NCBI RefSeq assembly: GCF_947623445.1
Contig: NC_135248.1
Location: forward strand, 3,844,977 to 3,908,976
Direction of reading: 5' to 3'
DNA from: Clavelina lepadiformis
Lineage: Eukaryota; Chordata; Ascidiacea; Aplousobranchia; Clavelinidae
Length of the DNA: 64,000 bases
Made by a program: the position numbers and the translations under genes. A model generated the notes under the pieces. That model did not search any database and had not been told where the DNA came from. It saw nothing but the letters and a program-made list of their open reading frames with translations. This document shows, one piece after another, positions 44,170 to 56,581 of the stretch; position 1 is the first letter of the stretch; every line of letters starts with the position of its first letter.

Positions 44170-44241
44170 TAGCAGAGGATGGTTTCGATCCATCGACCAC
44201 TTGGCTATGGGCCCAGCACGCTTCCGCTGCGCCACTCTGCT
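44170..44241 (-). tRNA. tRNA-iMet-CAT: tRNA-iMet(CAT), anticodon-arm variant
   Basis: Unit 60. The loop ends in G (CCCATAG), the middle anticodon-stem pair is G-A (CCAAG), and the variable loop is TGGTC. The initiator G-C triplet is broken; shared with unit 85. Confidence 0.7.
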
Positions 44242-44771
44242 GAATGAGTCAATATTAGCTTTCTAGTTTCCATCAATTTAGCCTTTTATTAAAATTTACC
44301 AACTAAGCAACCCAGTTAAATGTAGAGTGTCACACGCAATATAACATATTGATGTAAACCCCAATGTAATTTTTCAATCGTATTTTGACTTTTTTGTTAC
44401 TCAGTTCATACAACATTATAGTAGTATTCAAAAAATTTATCAACACAAAAGCTATAAATTGGTAGCATTTGAAAATACTGTTATTTGTGTAGATTGTATG
44501 TTGTGTTAGTAGTTCAAACAAATTACATAACTTTAATGTTTCATAAACACGCAGTTCCACTACTCATGTGTTGATTAAGTTATCAATTATATATGTAATA
44601 AACCCACTATTGAGATTGCGACAATAAAAATTTGCATCGATTCATGCTGTTGATCATCTGCAACTTTTACCTGAATTGATAAGCATTGATTTGAAAGGCC
44701 GTTATCGGACATTGTGTTCGACTCTAGCAACAGAACAGCTTTGCATCACTCAATCCAGTAAAAGCAAAATC

Positions 44772-44843
44772 TGCTGTGACCTGGATTCGAACCAGGGTTG
44801 CCACGGCCACAACGTGGAGTACTAACCACTATACGATCACAGC
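44772..44843 (-). tRNA. tRNA-His-GTG: tRNA-His(GTG)
   Basis: Unit 61, reference type. Confidence 0.96.
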
Positions 44844-44851
44844 TGGATAAG

Positions 44852-44923
44852 TAGCAGAGGATGGTTTCGATCCATCGACCTCTGGGTTATGGGCCCAGCA
44901 CGCTTCCGCTGCACCACTCTGCT
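44852..44923 (-). tRNA. tRNA-iMet-CAT: tRNA-iMet(CAT), D-stem variant
   Basis: Unit 61. The D-stem is GTGC for GCGC, giving a U-G pair and a one-base A-box change; shared with unit 86. Confidence 0.88.
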
Positions 44924-45454
44924 GAATGAGTCAATATTAGCTTTCTAGTTTACATCAATTTAGCCTTTTATTAAAATTTACCAACTAAGCAACCCAGTTA
45001 AATGTAGAGTGTCACACGCAATATAACATATTGATGTAAACCCCAATGTAATTTTTCAATCGTATTTGACCTTTTTGTTACTCAGTTCATACAACATTAT
45101 AGTAGTATTCAGAAATCTTATCAACACAAAAGCTATAAATTGGTAGCATTTGAAAATACTGTTATTTGTGTAGATTGTATGTTGTGTTAGTAGTTCAAAC
45201 AAACTACATAACTTTAATGTTTCATAAACACGCAGTTCCACTATACTCATGTTTTGATTAAATTATCAATTATATATGTAATAAACCCATTCTTGAAATT
45301 GCGGCAATAAAAATTTGCATCGATTCATGCTGTTGATCATCTGCAACTTTTACCTGAATTGATAAGCATTGATTTGAAAGGCCGTTATCGGACATTGTGT
45401 TCGACTCTAGCAACAGAACAGCTTTGCATCACTCAATCCAGTAAAAGCAAAATC

Positions 45455-45526
45455 TGATGTGACCTGGATTCGAATCAGGGTTGCCACGGCCACAACGTGG
45501 AGTACTAACCACTATACGATCACAGC
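45455..45526 (-). tRNA. tRNA-His-GTG: tRNA-His(GTG), A53 plus acceptor mismatch
   Basis: Unit 62. A53 type, and the 3' acceptor strand TCACATC breaks pair 2 (as in unit 35 on another background). Confidence 0.72.
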
Positions 45527-45534
45527 TGGATAAG

Positions 45535-45606
45535 TAGCAGAGGATGGTTTCGATCCATCGACCTCTGGGTTATGGGCCCAGCACGCTTCCGCTGCGCCAC
45601 TCTGCT
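45535..45606 (-). tRNA. tRNA-iMet-CAT: tRNA-iMet(CAT)
   Basis: Unit 62, reference type. Confidence 0.96.
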
Positions 45607-46144
45607 GAATGAGTGAATATTAGCTTTCTAGTTTACATCAATTTTACCCTTTTTTAAAATTTACCAACTAAGCAACCCAGTTAAATGTAGAATGTCACAC
45701 GCAATATAACATATTTTATGTAAACCCCAATGTAATTTTTCAATCGTATTTTGACCTTTTTTTACTCAGTTTATACAACATTATAGTAGTATTCAGAAAA
45801 CTTATCAACACAAAAGCTATAAATTGGTAGCATTTGAAAATACTGTTATTTGTTGAGATTGTATGTTGTGTTAGTAGTTCAAACAAACTACATAAATACA
45901 TAACTTTAATGTTTTATAAACACGCAGTTCCACTACTCATGTTTTGATGAAATTATCAATTATATATGTAATAAACCCACTATTGAGATTGCGACAATAA
46001 AAATTTGCATCGATTCATGCTGTTGATCATCTGCAACTTTTACCTGAATTGATAAGCATTGATTTGAAAGGCCGTTATCAGACATTGTGTTCGACTCTAG
46101 CAACAGAACAGCTTTGCATCATCCAATCCAGTAAAAGCAAAATC

Positions 46145-46216
46145 TGCTGTGACCTGGATTCGAATCAGGGTTGCCACGGCCACAACGTGGAGTACTAACC
46201 ACTATACGATCACAGC
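46145..46216 (-). tRNA. tRNA-His-GTG: tRNA-His(GTG), A53 type
   Basis: Unit 63, A53 type. Confidence 0.85.
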
Positions 46217-46224
46217 TGGATAAG

Positions 46225-46296
46225 TAGCAGAGGATGGTTTCGATCCATCGACCTCTGGGTTATGGGCCCAGCACGCTTCCGCTGCGCCACTCTGCT
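46225..46296 (-). tRNA. tRNA-iMet-CAT: tRNA-iMet(CAT)
   Basis: Unit 63, reference type. Confidence 0.96.
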
Positions 46297-46826
46297 GAAT
46301 GAGTCAATATTAGCTTTCTAGTTTACATCAATTTAGCCTTTTATTAAAATTTACCAACTAAGCAACCCAGTTAAATGTAGAGTGTCACACGCAATATAAC
46401 ATATTGATGTAAACCCCAATGTAATTTTTCAATCGTATTTTGACCTTTTTGTTACTCAGTTCATACAACATTATAGTAGTATTCAGAAAACTTATCAACA
46501 CAAAAGCTATAAATTGGTAGCATTTGAAAATACTGTTATTTGTTGAGATTGTATGTTGTGTTAGTAGTTCAAACAAACTACATAACTTTAATGTTTCATA
46601 AACACGCAGTTCCACTACTCATGTGTTGATTAAGTTATCAATTATATATGTAATAAACCCACTATTGAGATTGCGACAATAAAAATTTGCATCGATTCAT
46701 GCTGTTGATCATCTGCAACTTTTACCGGAATTGATAAGCATTGATTTGAAAGGCCGTTATCGGACATTGTGTTCGACTCTAGCAACAGAACAGCTTTGCA
46801 TCACTCAATCCAGTAAAAGCAAAATC

Positions 46827-46898
46827 TGCTGTGACCTGGATTCGAATCAGGGTTGCCACGGCTACAACTTGGAGTACTAACCACTATACGATCACAGC
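46827..46898 (-). tRNA. tRNA-His body with GTA (Tyr) anticodon, stem mismatch
   Basis: Unit 64; same haplotype as unit 47. Confidence 0.75.
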
Positions 46899-46906
46899 TG
46901 GATAAG

Positions 46907-46978
46907 TAGCAGAGGATGGTTTCGATCCATCGACCTCTGGGTTATGGGCCCAGCACGCTTCCGCTGCGCCACTCTGCT
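46907..46978 (-). tRNA. tRNA-iMet-CAT: tRNA-iMet(CAT)
   Basis: Unit 64, reference type. Confidence 0.96.
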
Positions 46979-47510
46979 GAATGAGTCAATATTAGCTTTC
47001 TAGTTTACATCAATTTAGCCTTTTATTAAAATTTACCAACTAAGCAACCCAGTTAAATGTAGAGTGTCACACGCAATATAACATATTGATGTAAACCCCA
47101 ATGTAACTTTTTAATCGTATTTTGACCTTTTTGTTACTCAGTTCATACAACATTATAGTAGTATTCAGAAAACTTATCAACACAAAAGCTATAAATTGGT
47201 AGCATTTGAAAATACTGTTATTTGTGTAGATTGTATGTTGTGTTAGTAGTTCAAACAAACTACATAACTTTAATGTTTCATAAACACGCAGTTCCACTAT
47301 ACTCATGTTTTGATTAAATTATCAATTATATATGTAATAAACCCATTCTTGAAATTGCGGCAATAAAAATTTGCATCGATTCATGCTGTTGATCATCTGC
47401 AACTTTTACCTGAATCGATAAGCATTGATTTGAAAGGCCGTTATCGGACATTGTGTTCGACTCTAGCAACAGAACAGCTTTTCATCACTCAATCCAGTAA
47501 AAGCAAAATC

Positions 47511-47582
47511 TGCAGTGACCTGGATTCGAACCAGGGTTGCCACGGCCACAACGTGGAGTACTAACCACTATACGATCACAGC
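47511..47582 (-). tRNA. tRNA-His-GTG: tRNA-His(GTG), acceptor mismatch
   Basis: Unit 65; same as unit 54. Confidence 0.82.
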
Positions 47583-47590
47583 TGGATAAG

Positions 47591-47662
47591 TAGCAGAGGA
47601 TGGTTTCGATCCATCGACCTCTGGGTTATGGGCCCAGCACGCTTCCGCTGCGCCACTCTGCT
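47591..47662 (-). tRNA. tRNA-iMet-CAT: tRNA-iMet(CAT)
   Basis: Unit 65, reference type. Confidence 0.96.
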
Positions 47663-48193
47663 GAATGAGTGAATATTAGCTTTCTAGTTTACATCAATTT
47701 TACCCTTTTTTAAAATTTACCAACTAAGCAACCCAGTTAAATGTAGAATGTTACACGCAATATAACATATTTTATGTAAACCCCAATGTAATTTTTCAAT
47801 CGTATTTTGACTTTTTTGTTACTCAGTTCATACAACATTATAGTAGTATTCAAAAAACTTATCAACACAAAAGCTATAAATTGGTAGCATTTGAAAATAC
47901 TGTTATTTGTGTAGATTGTATGTTGTGTTAGTAGTTCAAACAAATTACATAACTTTAATGTTTCATAAACACGCAGTTCCACTACTCATGTGTTGATTAA
48001 GTTATCAATTATATATGTAATAAACCCACTATTGAGATTGCGACAATAAAAATTTGCATCGATTCATGCTGTTGATCATCTGCAACTTTTACCTGAATTG
48101 ATAAGCGTTGATTTGAAAGGCCGTTATCGGACATTGTGTTCGACTCTATCAACAGAACAGCTTTGCATCACTCAATCCAGTAAAAGCAAAATC

Positions 48194-48265
48194 TGCTGTG
48201 ACCTGGATTCGAACCAGGGTTGCCACGGCCACAACGTGGAGTACTAACCACTATACGATCACAGC
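48194..48265 (-). tRNA. tRNA-His-GTG: tRNA-His(GTG)
   Basis: Unit 66, reference type. Confidence 0.96.
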
Positions 48266-48273
48266 TGGATAAG

Positions 48274-48345
48274 TAGCAGAGGATGGTTTCGATCCATCGA
48301 CCTCTGGGTTATGGGCCCAGCACGTTTCCGCTGCGCCACTCTGCT
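48274..48345 (-). tRNA. tRNA-iMet-CAT: tRNA-iMet(CAT), D-stem variant
   Basis: Unit 66. The 3' D-stem strand is ACGT for GCGT, losing the inner pair. Confidence 0.8.
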
Positions 48346-48876
48346 GAATGAGTCAATATTAGCTTTCTAGTTTACATCAATTTAGCCTTTTATTAAAATT
48401 TACCAACTAAGCAACCCAGTTAAATGTAGAGTGTCACACGCAATATAACATATTGATGTAAACCCCAATGTAATTTTTCAATCGTATTTGACCTTTTTGT
48501 TACTCAGTTCATACAACATTATAGTAGTATTCAGAAATCTTATCAACACAAAAGCTATAAATTGGTAGCATTTGAAAATACTGTTATTTGTGTAGATTGT
48601 ATGTTGTGTTAGTAGTTCAAACAAACTACATAACTTTAATGTTTCATAAACACGCAGTTCCACTATACTCATGTTTTGATTAAATTATCAATTATATATG
48701 TAATAAACCCATTCTTGAAATTGCGGCAATAAAAATTTGCATCGATTCATGCTGTTGATCATCTGCAACTTTTACCTGAATTGATAAGCATTGATTTGAA
48801 AGGCCGTTATCGGACATTGTGTTCGACTCTAGCAACAGAACAGCTTTGCATCACTCAATCCAGTAAAAGCAAAATC

Positions 48877-48948
48877 TGCTGTGACCTGGATTCGAATCAG
48901 GGTTGCCACGGCCACAACGTGGAGTACTAACCACTATACGATCACAGC
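48877..48948 (-). tRNA. tRNA-His-GTG: tRNA-His(GTG), A53 type
   Basis: Unit 67, A53 type. Confidence 0.85.
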
Positions 48949-48956
48949 TGGATAAG

Positions 48957-49028
48957 TAGCAGAGGATGGTTTCGATCCATCGACCTCTGGGTTATGGGCC
49001 CAGCACGCTTCCGCTGCGCCACTCTGCT
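48957..49028 (-). tRNA. tRNA-iMet-CAT: tRNA-iMet(CAT)
   Basis: Unit 67, reference type. Confidence 0.96.
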
Positions 49029-49567
49029 GAATGAGTGAATATTAGCTTTCTAGTTTACATCAATTTTACCCTTTTTTAAAATTTACCAACTAAGCAACCC
49101 AGTTAAATGTAGAATGTCACACGCAATATAACATATTTTATGTAAACCCCAATGTAATTTTTCAATCGTATTTTGACCTTTTTGTTACTCAGTTTATACA
49201 ACATTATAGTAGTATTCAGAAAACTTATCAACACAAAAGCTATAAATTGGTAGCATTTGAAAATACTGTTATTTGTTGAGATTGTATGTTGTGTTAGTAG
49301 TTCAAACAAACTACATAAATACATAACTTTAATGTTTTATAAACACGCAGTTCCACTACTCATGTTTTGATGAAATTATCAATTATATATTTAATAAACC
49401 CATTATTGAAATTGCGACAATAAAAATTTGCATCGATTCATGCTGTTGATCATCTGCAACTTTTACCTGAATTGATAAGCATTGATTTGAAAGGCCGATA
49501 TCGGACATTGTGTTCGACTCTAGCAACAGAACAGCTTTGCATCACTCAATCCAGTAAAAGCAAAATC

Positions 49568-49639
49568 TGCTGTGACCTGGATTCGAACCAGGGTTGCCAC
49601 GGCCACAACGTGGAGTACTAACCACTATACGATCACAGC
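49568..49639 (-). tRNA. tRNA-His-GTG: tRNA-His(GTG)
   Basis: Unit 68, reference type. Confidence 0.96.
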
Positions 49640-49647
49640 TGGATAAG

Positions 49648-49719
49648 TAGCAGAGGATGGTTTCGATCCATCGACCTCTTGGCTATGGTCCCAGCACGCT
49701 TCCGCTGCGCCACTCTGCT
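49648..49719 (-). tRNA. tRNA-iMet-CAT: tRNA-iMet(CAT), anticodon-arm variant
   Basis: Unit 68. The loop is ACCATAG and the stem CCAAG: it combines the loop change of units 48/52 with the stem and loop changes of units 60/85. Confidence 0.68.
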
Positions 49720-50249
49720 GAATGAGTCAATATTAGCTTTCTAGTTTACATCAATTTAGCCTTTTATTAAAATTTACCAACTAAGCAACCCAGTTAAATG
49801 TAGAGTGTCACACGCAATATAACATATTGATGTAAACCCCAATGTAATTTTTCAATCGTATTTTGACCTTTTTGTTACTCAGTTCATACAACATTATAGT
49901 AGTATTCAGAAAACTTATCAACACAAAAGCTATAAATTGGTAGCATTTGAAAATACTGTTATTTGTTGAGATTGTATGTTGTGTTAGTAGTTCAAACAAA
50001 CTACATAACTTTAATGTTTCATAAACACGCAGTTCCACTACTCATGTGTTGATTAAGTTATCAATTATATATGTAATAAACCCACTATTGAGATTGCGAC
50101 AATAAAAATTTGCATCGATTCATGCTGTTGATCATCTGCAACTTTTACCTGAATTGATAAGCTTTGATTTGAAAGGCCGTTATCGGACATTGTGTTCGAC
50201 TCTAGCAACAGAACAGCTTTGCATCACTCAATCCAGTAAAAGCAAAATC

Positions 50250-50321
50250 TGCTGTGACCTGGATTCGAATCAGGGTTGCCACGGTCACAACGTGGAGTAC
50301 TAACCACTATACGATCACAGC
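50250..50321 (-). tRNA. tRNA-His-GTG: tRNA-His(GTG), A53 plus loop change
   Basis: Unit 69. A53 type, with the base 3' of the anticodon changed to A (loop TTGTGAC). The anticodon remains GTG. Confidence 0.8.
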
Positions 50322-50329
50322 TGGATAAG

Positions 50330-50401
50330 TAGCAGAGGATGGTTTCGATCCATCGACCTCTGGGTTATGGGCCCAGCACGCTTCCGCTGCGCCACTCTGC
50401 T
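50330..50401 (-). tRNA. tRNA-iMet-CAT: tRNA-iMet(CAT)
   Basis: Unit 69, reference type. Confidence 0.96.
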
Positions 50402-50931
50402 GAATGAGTCAATATTAGCTTTCTAGTTTACATCAATTTAGCCTTTTATTAAAATTTACCAACTAAGCAACCCAGTTAAATGTAGAGTGTCACACGCAAT
50501 ATAACATATTGATGTAAACCCCAATGTAACTTTTTAATCGTATTTTGACTTTTTTGTTACTCAGTTCATACAACATTATAGTAGTATTCAGAAAACTTAT
50601 CAACACAAAAGCTATAAATTGGTAGCATTTGAAAATACTGTTATTTGTGTAGATTGTATGTTGTGTTAGTAGTTCAAACAAATTACATAACTTTAATGTT
50701 TCATAAACACGCAGTTCCACTACTCATGTGTTGATTAAGTTATCAATTATATATGTAATAAACCCACTATTGAAATTGCGACAATAAAAATTTGCATCGA
50801 TTCATGCTGTTGATAATCTGCAACTTTTACCTGAATTGATAAGCATTGATTTGAAAGGCCGTTATCGGACATTGTGTTCGACTCTAGCAACAGAACAGCT
50901 TTGCATCACTCAATCCAGTAAAAGCAAAATC

Positions 50932-51003
50932 TGCTGTGACCTGGATTCGAACCAGGGTTGCCACGGCCACAACGTGGAGTACTAACCACTATACGATCAC
51001 AGC
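50932..51003 (-). tRNA. tRNA-His-GTG: tRNA-His(GTG)
   Basis: Unit 70, reference type; the 8-bp spacer has one substitution. Confidence 0.96.
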
Positions 51004-51011
51004 TGAATAAG

Positions 51012-51083
51012 TAGCAGAGGATGGTTTCGATCCATCGACCTCTGGGTTATGGGCCCAGCACGCTTCCGCTGCGCCACTCTGCT
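51012..51083 (-). tRNA. tRNA-iMet-CAT: tRNA-iMet(CAT)
   Basis: Unit 70, reference type. Confidence 0.96.
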
Positions 51084-51154
51084 GAATGAGTGAATATTAG
51101 ATTTCTAGTTTACATCAATTTTATCCTTTTTTAAAATTTACCAACTAAGCAACC

Positions 51155-51641
51155 CAGTTAAATGTAGAATGTCACACGCAATATAACATATTGATGTAAA
51201 CCCCAATGTAATTTTTCAATCGTATTTTGACCTTTTTGTTACTCAGTTCATACAACATTATCGTAGTATTCAGAAAACTTATCAACACAAAAGCTATAAA
51301 TTGGTAGGATTTGAAAATACTGTTATTTGTTGAGATTGTATGTTGTGTTAGTAGTTCAAACAAACTACATAACTTTAATGTTTCATAAACACGCAGTTCC
51401 ACTATACTCATGTTTTAATTAAATTATCAATTATATATGCAATAAACCCATTCTTGAAATTGCGGCAATAAAAATTTGCATCGATTCATGCTGTTGATCA
51501 TCTGCAACTTTTATCTGAATTGATAAGCATTGATTTGAAAGGCCGATATCGGACATTGTGTTCGACTCTAGCAACAGAACAGCTTTGCATCACTCAATCC
51601 AGTAAAAGCAAAATCAACTAAGATTTACCAACTAAGCAACC
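51155..51641 (-). repeat. Short unit (unit 71)
   Basis: 487 bp; private variants tatcgtagtattc and atatatgcaataaa are shared with unit 75. Confidence 0.92.
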
Positions 51642-52100
51642 CAGTTAAATTTAGAATGTCACACGCAATATAACATATTGATGTAAACCCCAATGTAATT
51701 ATTCAATCGTATTTTGATCTTTTTGTTACTCAGTTCATACAACATTATAGTAGTATTCAGAAAACTTATCAACACAAAAGCTATAAATTGGTAGCATTTG
51801 AAAATACTGTTATTTGTGTAGATTGTATGTTGTGTTAGTAGTTCAAACAAACTACATAATTTTAATGTTTTATAAACACGCAGTTCCACTACTCATGTTT
51901 TGATTAAGTTATCAATTATATATGTAATAAACCCACTATTGAGATTGCGACAATAAAAATTTGCATCGATTCATGCTGTTGATCATCTGCAACTTTTACC
52001 TGAATTGATAAGCATTGATTTGAAAGGCCGTTATCGGACATTGTGTTCGACTCTAGCAACAGAACAGCTTTGCATCACTCATACCAGTAAAAGCAAAACC

Positions 52101-52172
52101 TGCTGTGACCTGGATTCGAACCAGGGTTGCCACGGCCACAACGTGGAGTACTAACCACTATACGATCACAGC
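52101..52172 (-). tRNA. tRNA-His-GTG: tRNA-His(GTG)
   Basis: Unit 72, reference type; a full unit between two short ones. Confidence 0.96.
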
Positions 52173-52180
52173 TGGATAAG

Positions 52181-52252
52181 TAGCAGAGGATGGTTTCGAT
52201 CCATCGACCTCTGGGTTATGGGCCCAGCACGCTTCCGCTGCGCCACTCTGCT
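52181..52252 (-). tRNA. tRNA-iMet-CAT: tRNA-iMet(CAT)
   Basis: Unit 72, reference type. Confidence 0.96.
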
Positions 52253-52323
52253 GAATGAGTCAATATTAGCTTTCTACTTTACATCAATTTAGCCTTTTAT
52301 TAAAATTTACCAACTAAGCAACC

Positions 52324-52810
52324 CAGTTAAATGTAGAGTGTCACACGCAATATAACATATTGATGTAAACCCCAGTGTAACTTTTCAATCGTGTTTTGAC
52401 CTTTTTGTTACTCAGTTCATACAACATTATAGTAGTATTCAGAAAACTTATCAATACAAAAGCTATAAATTGGTAGCATTTGAAAATACTGTTATTTGTT
52501 GAGATTGTATGTTGTGTTAGTAGTTCAAACAAACTACATAACTTTAATGTTTCATAAACACGCAGTTCCACTATACTCATGTTTTGATTAAATTATCAAT
52601 TATATATGTAATAAACCCATTCTTGAAATTGCGGCAATAAAAATTTGCATCGATTCATGCTGTTGATCATCTGGAACTTTTATCTGAATTGATAAGCATT
52701 GATTTGAAAGGCCGATATCGGACATTGTGTTCGACTCTAGCAACAGAACAGCTTTGCATCACTCAATCTAGTAAAAGCAAAATCAACTAAGATTTACCAA
52801 CTAAGCAACC
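52324..52810 (-). repeat. Short unit (unit 73)
   Basis: 487 bp; shares ttatcaatacaaaag and ctggaacttttatc with units 74 and 77. Confidence 0.92.
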
Positions 52811-53297
52811 CAGTTAAATGTAGAATGTCACACGCAATATAACATATTGATGTAAACCCCAATGTAATTATTCAATCGTATTTTGACTTTTTTGTTACTC
52901 AGTTCATACAACATTATAGTAGTATTCAGAAAACTTATCAATACAAAAGCTATAAATTGGTAGCATTTGAAAATACTGTTATTTGTTGAGATTGTATGTT
53001 GTGTTAGTAGTTCAAACAAACTACATAACTTTAATGTTTCATAAACACGCAGTTCCACTATACTCATGTTTTGATTAAATTATCAATTATATATGTAATA
53101 AACCCATTCTTGAAATTGCGGCAATAAAAATTTGCATCGATTCATGCTGTTGATCATCTGGAACTTTTATCTGAATTGATAAGCATTGATTTGAAAGGCC
53201 GATATCGGACATTGTGTTCGACTCTAGCAACAGAACAGCTTTGCATCACTCAATCTAGTAAAAGCAAAATCAACTAAGATTTACCAACTAAGCAACC
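52811..53297 (-). repeat. Short unit (unit 74)
   Basis: 487 bp; the middle of three consecutive short units (73, 74, 75). Confidence 0.92.
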
Positions 53298-53784
53298 CAG
53301 TTAAATGTAGAATGTCACACGCAATATAACATATTGATGTAAACCCCAATGTAATTTTTCAATCGTATTTTGACCTTTTTGTTACTCAGTTCATACAACA
53401 TTATCGTAGTATTCAGAAAACTTATCAACACAAAAGCTATAAATTGGTAGGATTTGAAAATACTGTTATTTGTTGAGATTGTATGTTGTGTTAGTAGTTC
53501 AAACAAACTACATAACTTTAATGTTTCATAAACACGCAGTTCCACTATACTCATGTTTTAATTAAATTATCAATTATATATGCAATAAACCCATTCTTGA
53601 AATTGCGGCAATAAAAATTTGCATCGATTCATGCTGTTGATCATCTGCAACTTTTATCTGAATTGATAAGCATTGATTTGAAAGGCCGATATCGGACATT
53701 GTGTTCGACTCTAGCAACAGAACAGCTTTGCATCACTCAATCCAGTAAAAGCAAAATCAACTAAGATTTACCAACTAAGCAACC
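53298..53784 (-). repeat. Short unit (unit 75)
   Basis: 487 bp; near copy of unit 71. Confidence 0.92.
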
Positions 53785-54243
53785 CAGTTAAATTTAGAAT
53801 GTCACACGCAATATAACATATTGATGTAAACCCCAATGTAATTATTCAATCGTATTTTGATCTTTTTGTTACTCAGTTCATACAACATTATAGTAGTATT
53901 CAGAAAACTTATCAACACAAAAGCTATAAATTGGTAGCATTTGAAAATACTGTTATTTGTGTAGATTGTATGTTGTGTTAGTAGTTCAAACAAACTACAT
54001 AATTTTAATGTTTTATAAACACGCAGTTCCACTACTCATGTTTTGATTAAGTTATCAATTATATATGTAATAAACCCACTATTGAGATTGCGACAATAAA
54101 AATTTGCATCGATTCATGCTGTTGATCATCTGCAACTTTTACCTGAATTGATAAGCATTGATTTGAAAGGCCGTTATCGGACATTGTGTTCGACTCTAGC
54201 AACAGAACAGCTTTGCATCACTCATACCAGTAAAAGCAAAACC

Positions 54244-54315
54244 TGCTGTGACCTGGATTCGAACCAGGGTTGCCACGGCCACAACGTGGAGTACTAACCA
54301 CTATACGATCACAGC
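54244..54315 (-). tRNA. tRNA-His-GTG: tRNA-His(GTG)
   Basis: Unit 76, reference type; copy of unit 72. Confidence 0.96.
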
Positions 54316-54323
54316 TGGATAAG

Positions 54324-54395
54324 TAGCAGAGGATGGTTTCGATCCATCGACCTCTGGGTTATGGGCCCAGCACGCTTCCGCTGCGCCACTCTGCT
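54324..54395 (-). tRNA. tRNA-iMet-CAT: tRNA-iMet(CAT)
   Basis: Unit 76, reference type. Confidence 0.96.
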
Positions 54396-54466
54396 GAATG
54401 AGTCAATATTAGCTTTCTACTTTACATCAATTTAGCCTTTTATTAAAATTTACCAACTAAGCAACC

Positions 54467-54953
54467 CAGTTAAATGTAGAGTGTCACACGCAATATAACA
54501 TATTGATGTAAACCCCAGTGTAACTTTTCAATCGTGTTTTGACCTTTTTGTTACTCAGTTCATACAACATTATAGTAGTATTCAGAAAACTTATCAATAC
54601 AAAAGCTATAAATTGGTAGCATTTGAAAATACTGTTATTTGTTGAGATTGTATGTTGTGTTAGTAGTTCAAACAAACTACATAACTTTAATGTTTCATAA
54701 ACACGCAGTTCCACTATACTCATGTTTTGATTAAATTATCAATTATATATGTAATAAACCCATTCTTGAAATTGCGGCAATAAAAATTTGCATCGATTCA
54801 TGCTGTTGATCATCTGGAACTTTTATCTGAATTGATAAGCATTGATTTGAAAGGCCGATATCGGACATTGTGTTCGACTCTAGCAACAGAACAGCTTTGC
54901 ATCACTCAATCTAGTAAAAGCAAAATCAACTAAGATTTACCAACTAAGCAACC
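54467..54953 (-). repeat. Short unit (unit 77)
   Basis: 487 bp; near copy of unit 73, including the shared cgtgttttg variant. Confidence 0.92.
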
Positions 54954-55412
54954 CAGTTAAATGTAGAATGTCACACGCAATATAACATATTGATGTAAAC
55001 CCCAATGTAATTATTCAATCGTATTTTGACTTTTTTGTTACTCAGTTCATACAACATTATAGTAGTATTCAGAAAACTTATCAACACAAAAGCTATAAAT
55101 TGGTAGCATTTGAAAATACTGTTATTTGTGTAGATTGTATGTTGTGTTAGTAGTTCAAACAAACTACATAACTTTAATGTTTCATAAACACGCAGTTCCA
55201 CTAGTCATGTTTTGATTAAGTTATCAATTATATATGTAATAAACCCACTATTGAGATTGCGACAATAAAAATTTGCATCGATTCATGCTGTTGATCATCT
55301 GCAACTTTTACCTGAAATGATAAGCATTGATTTGAAAGGCCGTTATCGGACATTGTGTTCGACTCTAGCAACAGAACAGCTTTGCATCACTCAATCCAGT
55401 AAAAGCAAAATC

Positions 55413-55484
55413 TGCTGTGACCTGGATTCGAATCAGGGTTGCCACGGCCACAACGTGTAGTACTAACCACTATACGATCACAGC
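55413..55484 (-). tRNA. tRNA-His-GTG: tRNA-His(GTG), A53 plus anticodon-stem mismatch
   Basis: Unit 78. A53 type; the outer anticodon-stem pair is lost (ACACG for CCACG). Confidence 0.75.
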
Positions 55485-55492
55485 TGGATAAG

Positions 55493-55564
55493 TAGCAGAG
55501 GATGGTTTCGATCCATCGACCTCTGGGTTATGGGCCCAGCACGCTTCCGCTGCGCCACTCTGCT
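55493..55564 (-). tRNA. tRNA-iMet-CAT: tRNA-iMet(CAT)
   Basis: Unit 78, reference type. Confidence 0.96.
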
Positions 55565-55635
55565 GAATGAGTCAATATTAGCTTTCTACTTTACATCAAT
55601 TTAGCCTTTTATTAAAATGTACCAACTAAGCAACC

Positions 55636-56122
55636 CAGTTAAATGTAGAGTGTCACACGCAATATAACATATTGATGTAAACCCCAGTGTAACTTTTCAA
55701 TCGTATTTTGACCTTTTTGTTACTCAGTTCATACAACATTATAGTAGTATTCAGAAAACTTATCAATACAAAAGCTATAAATTGGTAGCATTTGAAAATA
55801 CTGTTATTTGTTGAGATTGTATGTTGTGTTAGTAGTTCAAACAAACTAAATAACTTTAATGTTTCATAAACACGCAGTTCCACTATACTCATGTTTTGAT
55901 TAAATTATCAATTATATATGTAATAAACCCATTCTTGAAATTGTGGCAATAAAAATTTGCATCGATTCATGCTGTTGATCATCTGCAACTTTTATCTGAA
56001 TTGATAAGCATTGATTTGAAAGGCCGATATCGGACATTGTGTTCGACTCTAGCAACAGAACAGCTTTGAGTCACTCAATCTAGTAAAAGCAAAATCAACT
56101 AAGATTTACCAACTAAGCAACC
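55636..56122 (-). repeat. Short unit (unit 79)
   Basis: 487 bp; shares aaactaaataac with the left half of unit 81. Confidence 0.92.
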
Positions 56123-56581
56123 CAGTTAAATGTAGAATGTCACACGCAATATGACATATTGATGTAAACCCCAATGTAATTATTCAATCGTATTTTGACT
56201 TTTTTGTTACTCAGTTCATACAACATTATAGTAGTATTCAGAAAACTTATCAACACAAAAGCTATAAATTGGTAGCATTTGAAAATACTGTTATTTGTGT
56301 AGATTGTATGTTGTGTTAGTAGTTCAAACAAACTACATAAATTTAATGTTTCATAAACACGCAGTTCCACTAGTCATGTTTTGATTAAGTTATCAATTAT
56401 ATATGTAATAAACCCACTATTGAGATTGCGACAATAAAAATTTGCATCGATTCATGCTGTTGATCATCTGCAACTTTTACCTGAATTGATAAGCATTGAT
56501 TTGAAAGGCCGTTATCGGACATTGTGTTCGACTCTAGCAACAGAACAGCTTTGCATCACTCAATCCAGTAAAAGCAAAATC

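Larger units (their letters stand above)
41572..47049. repeat. Eight-unit higher-order block (5478 bp), copy A
   Basis: Units 57-64. Matches 57489-62966 in length and in shared tRNA variants: the iMet of unit 60 equals that of 85, 61 equals 86, and Tyr-anticodon copies end both blocks. Constant offset of 15,917 bp. A related copy continues at 47050. Confidence 0.85.
51155..54953. repeat. 1656-bp block duplicated around one short unit
   Basis: 51155-52810 (short, full, short) is repeated as 53298-54953 with shared private variants; unit 74 lies between them. Confidence 0.85.

Noticed and set aside
44170-44241. Possible anticodon change in the altered iMet of units 60, 68 and 85
   Set aside because: Reading the minus strand shows CAT is intact; the changes lie in the loop edges and stem.
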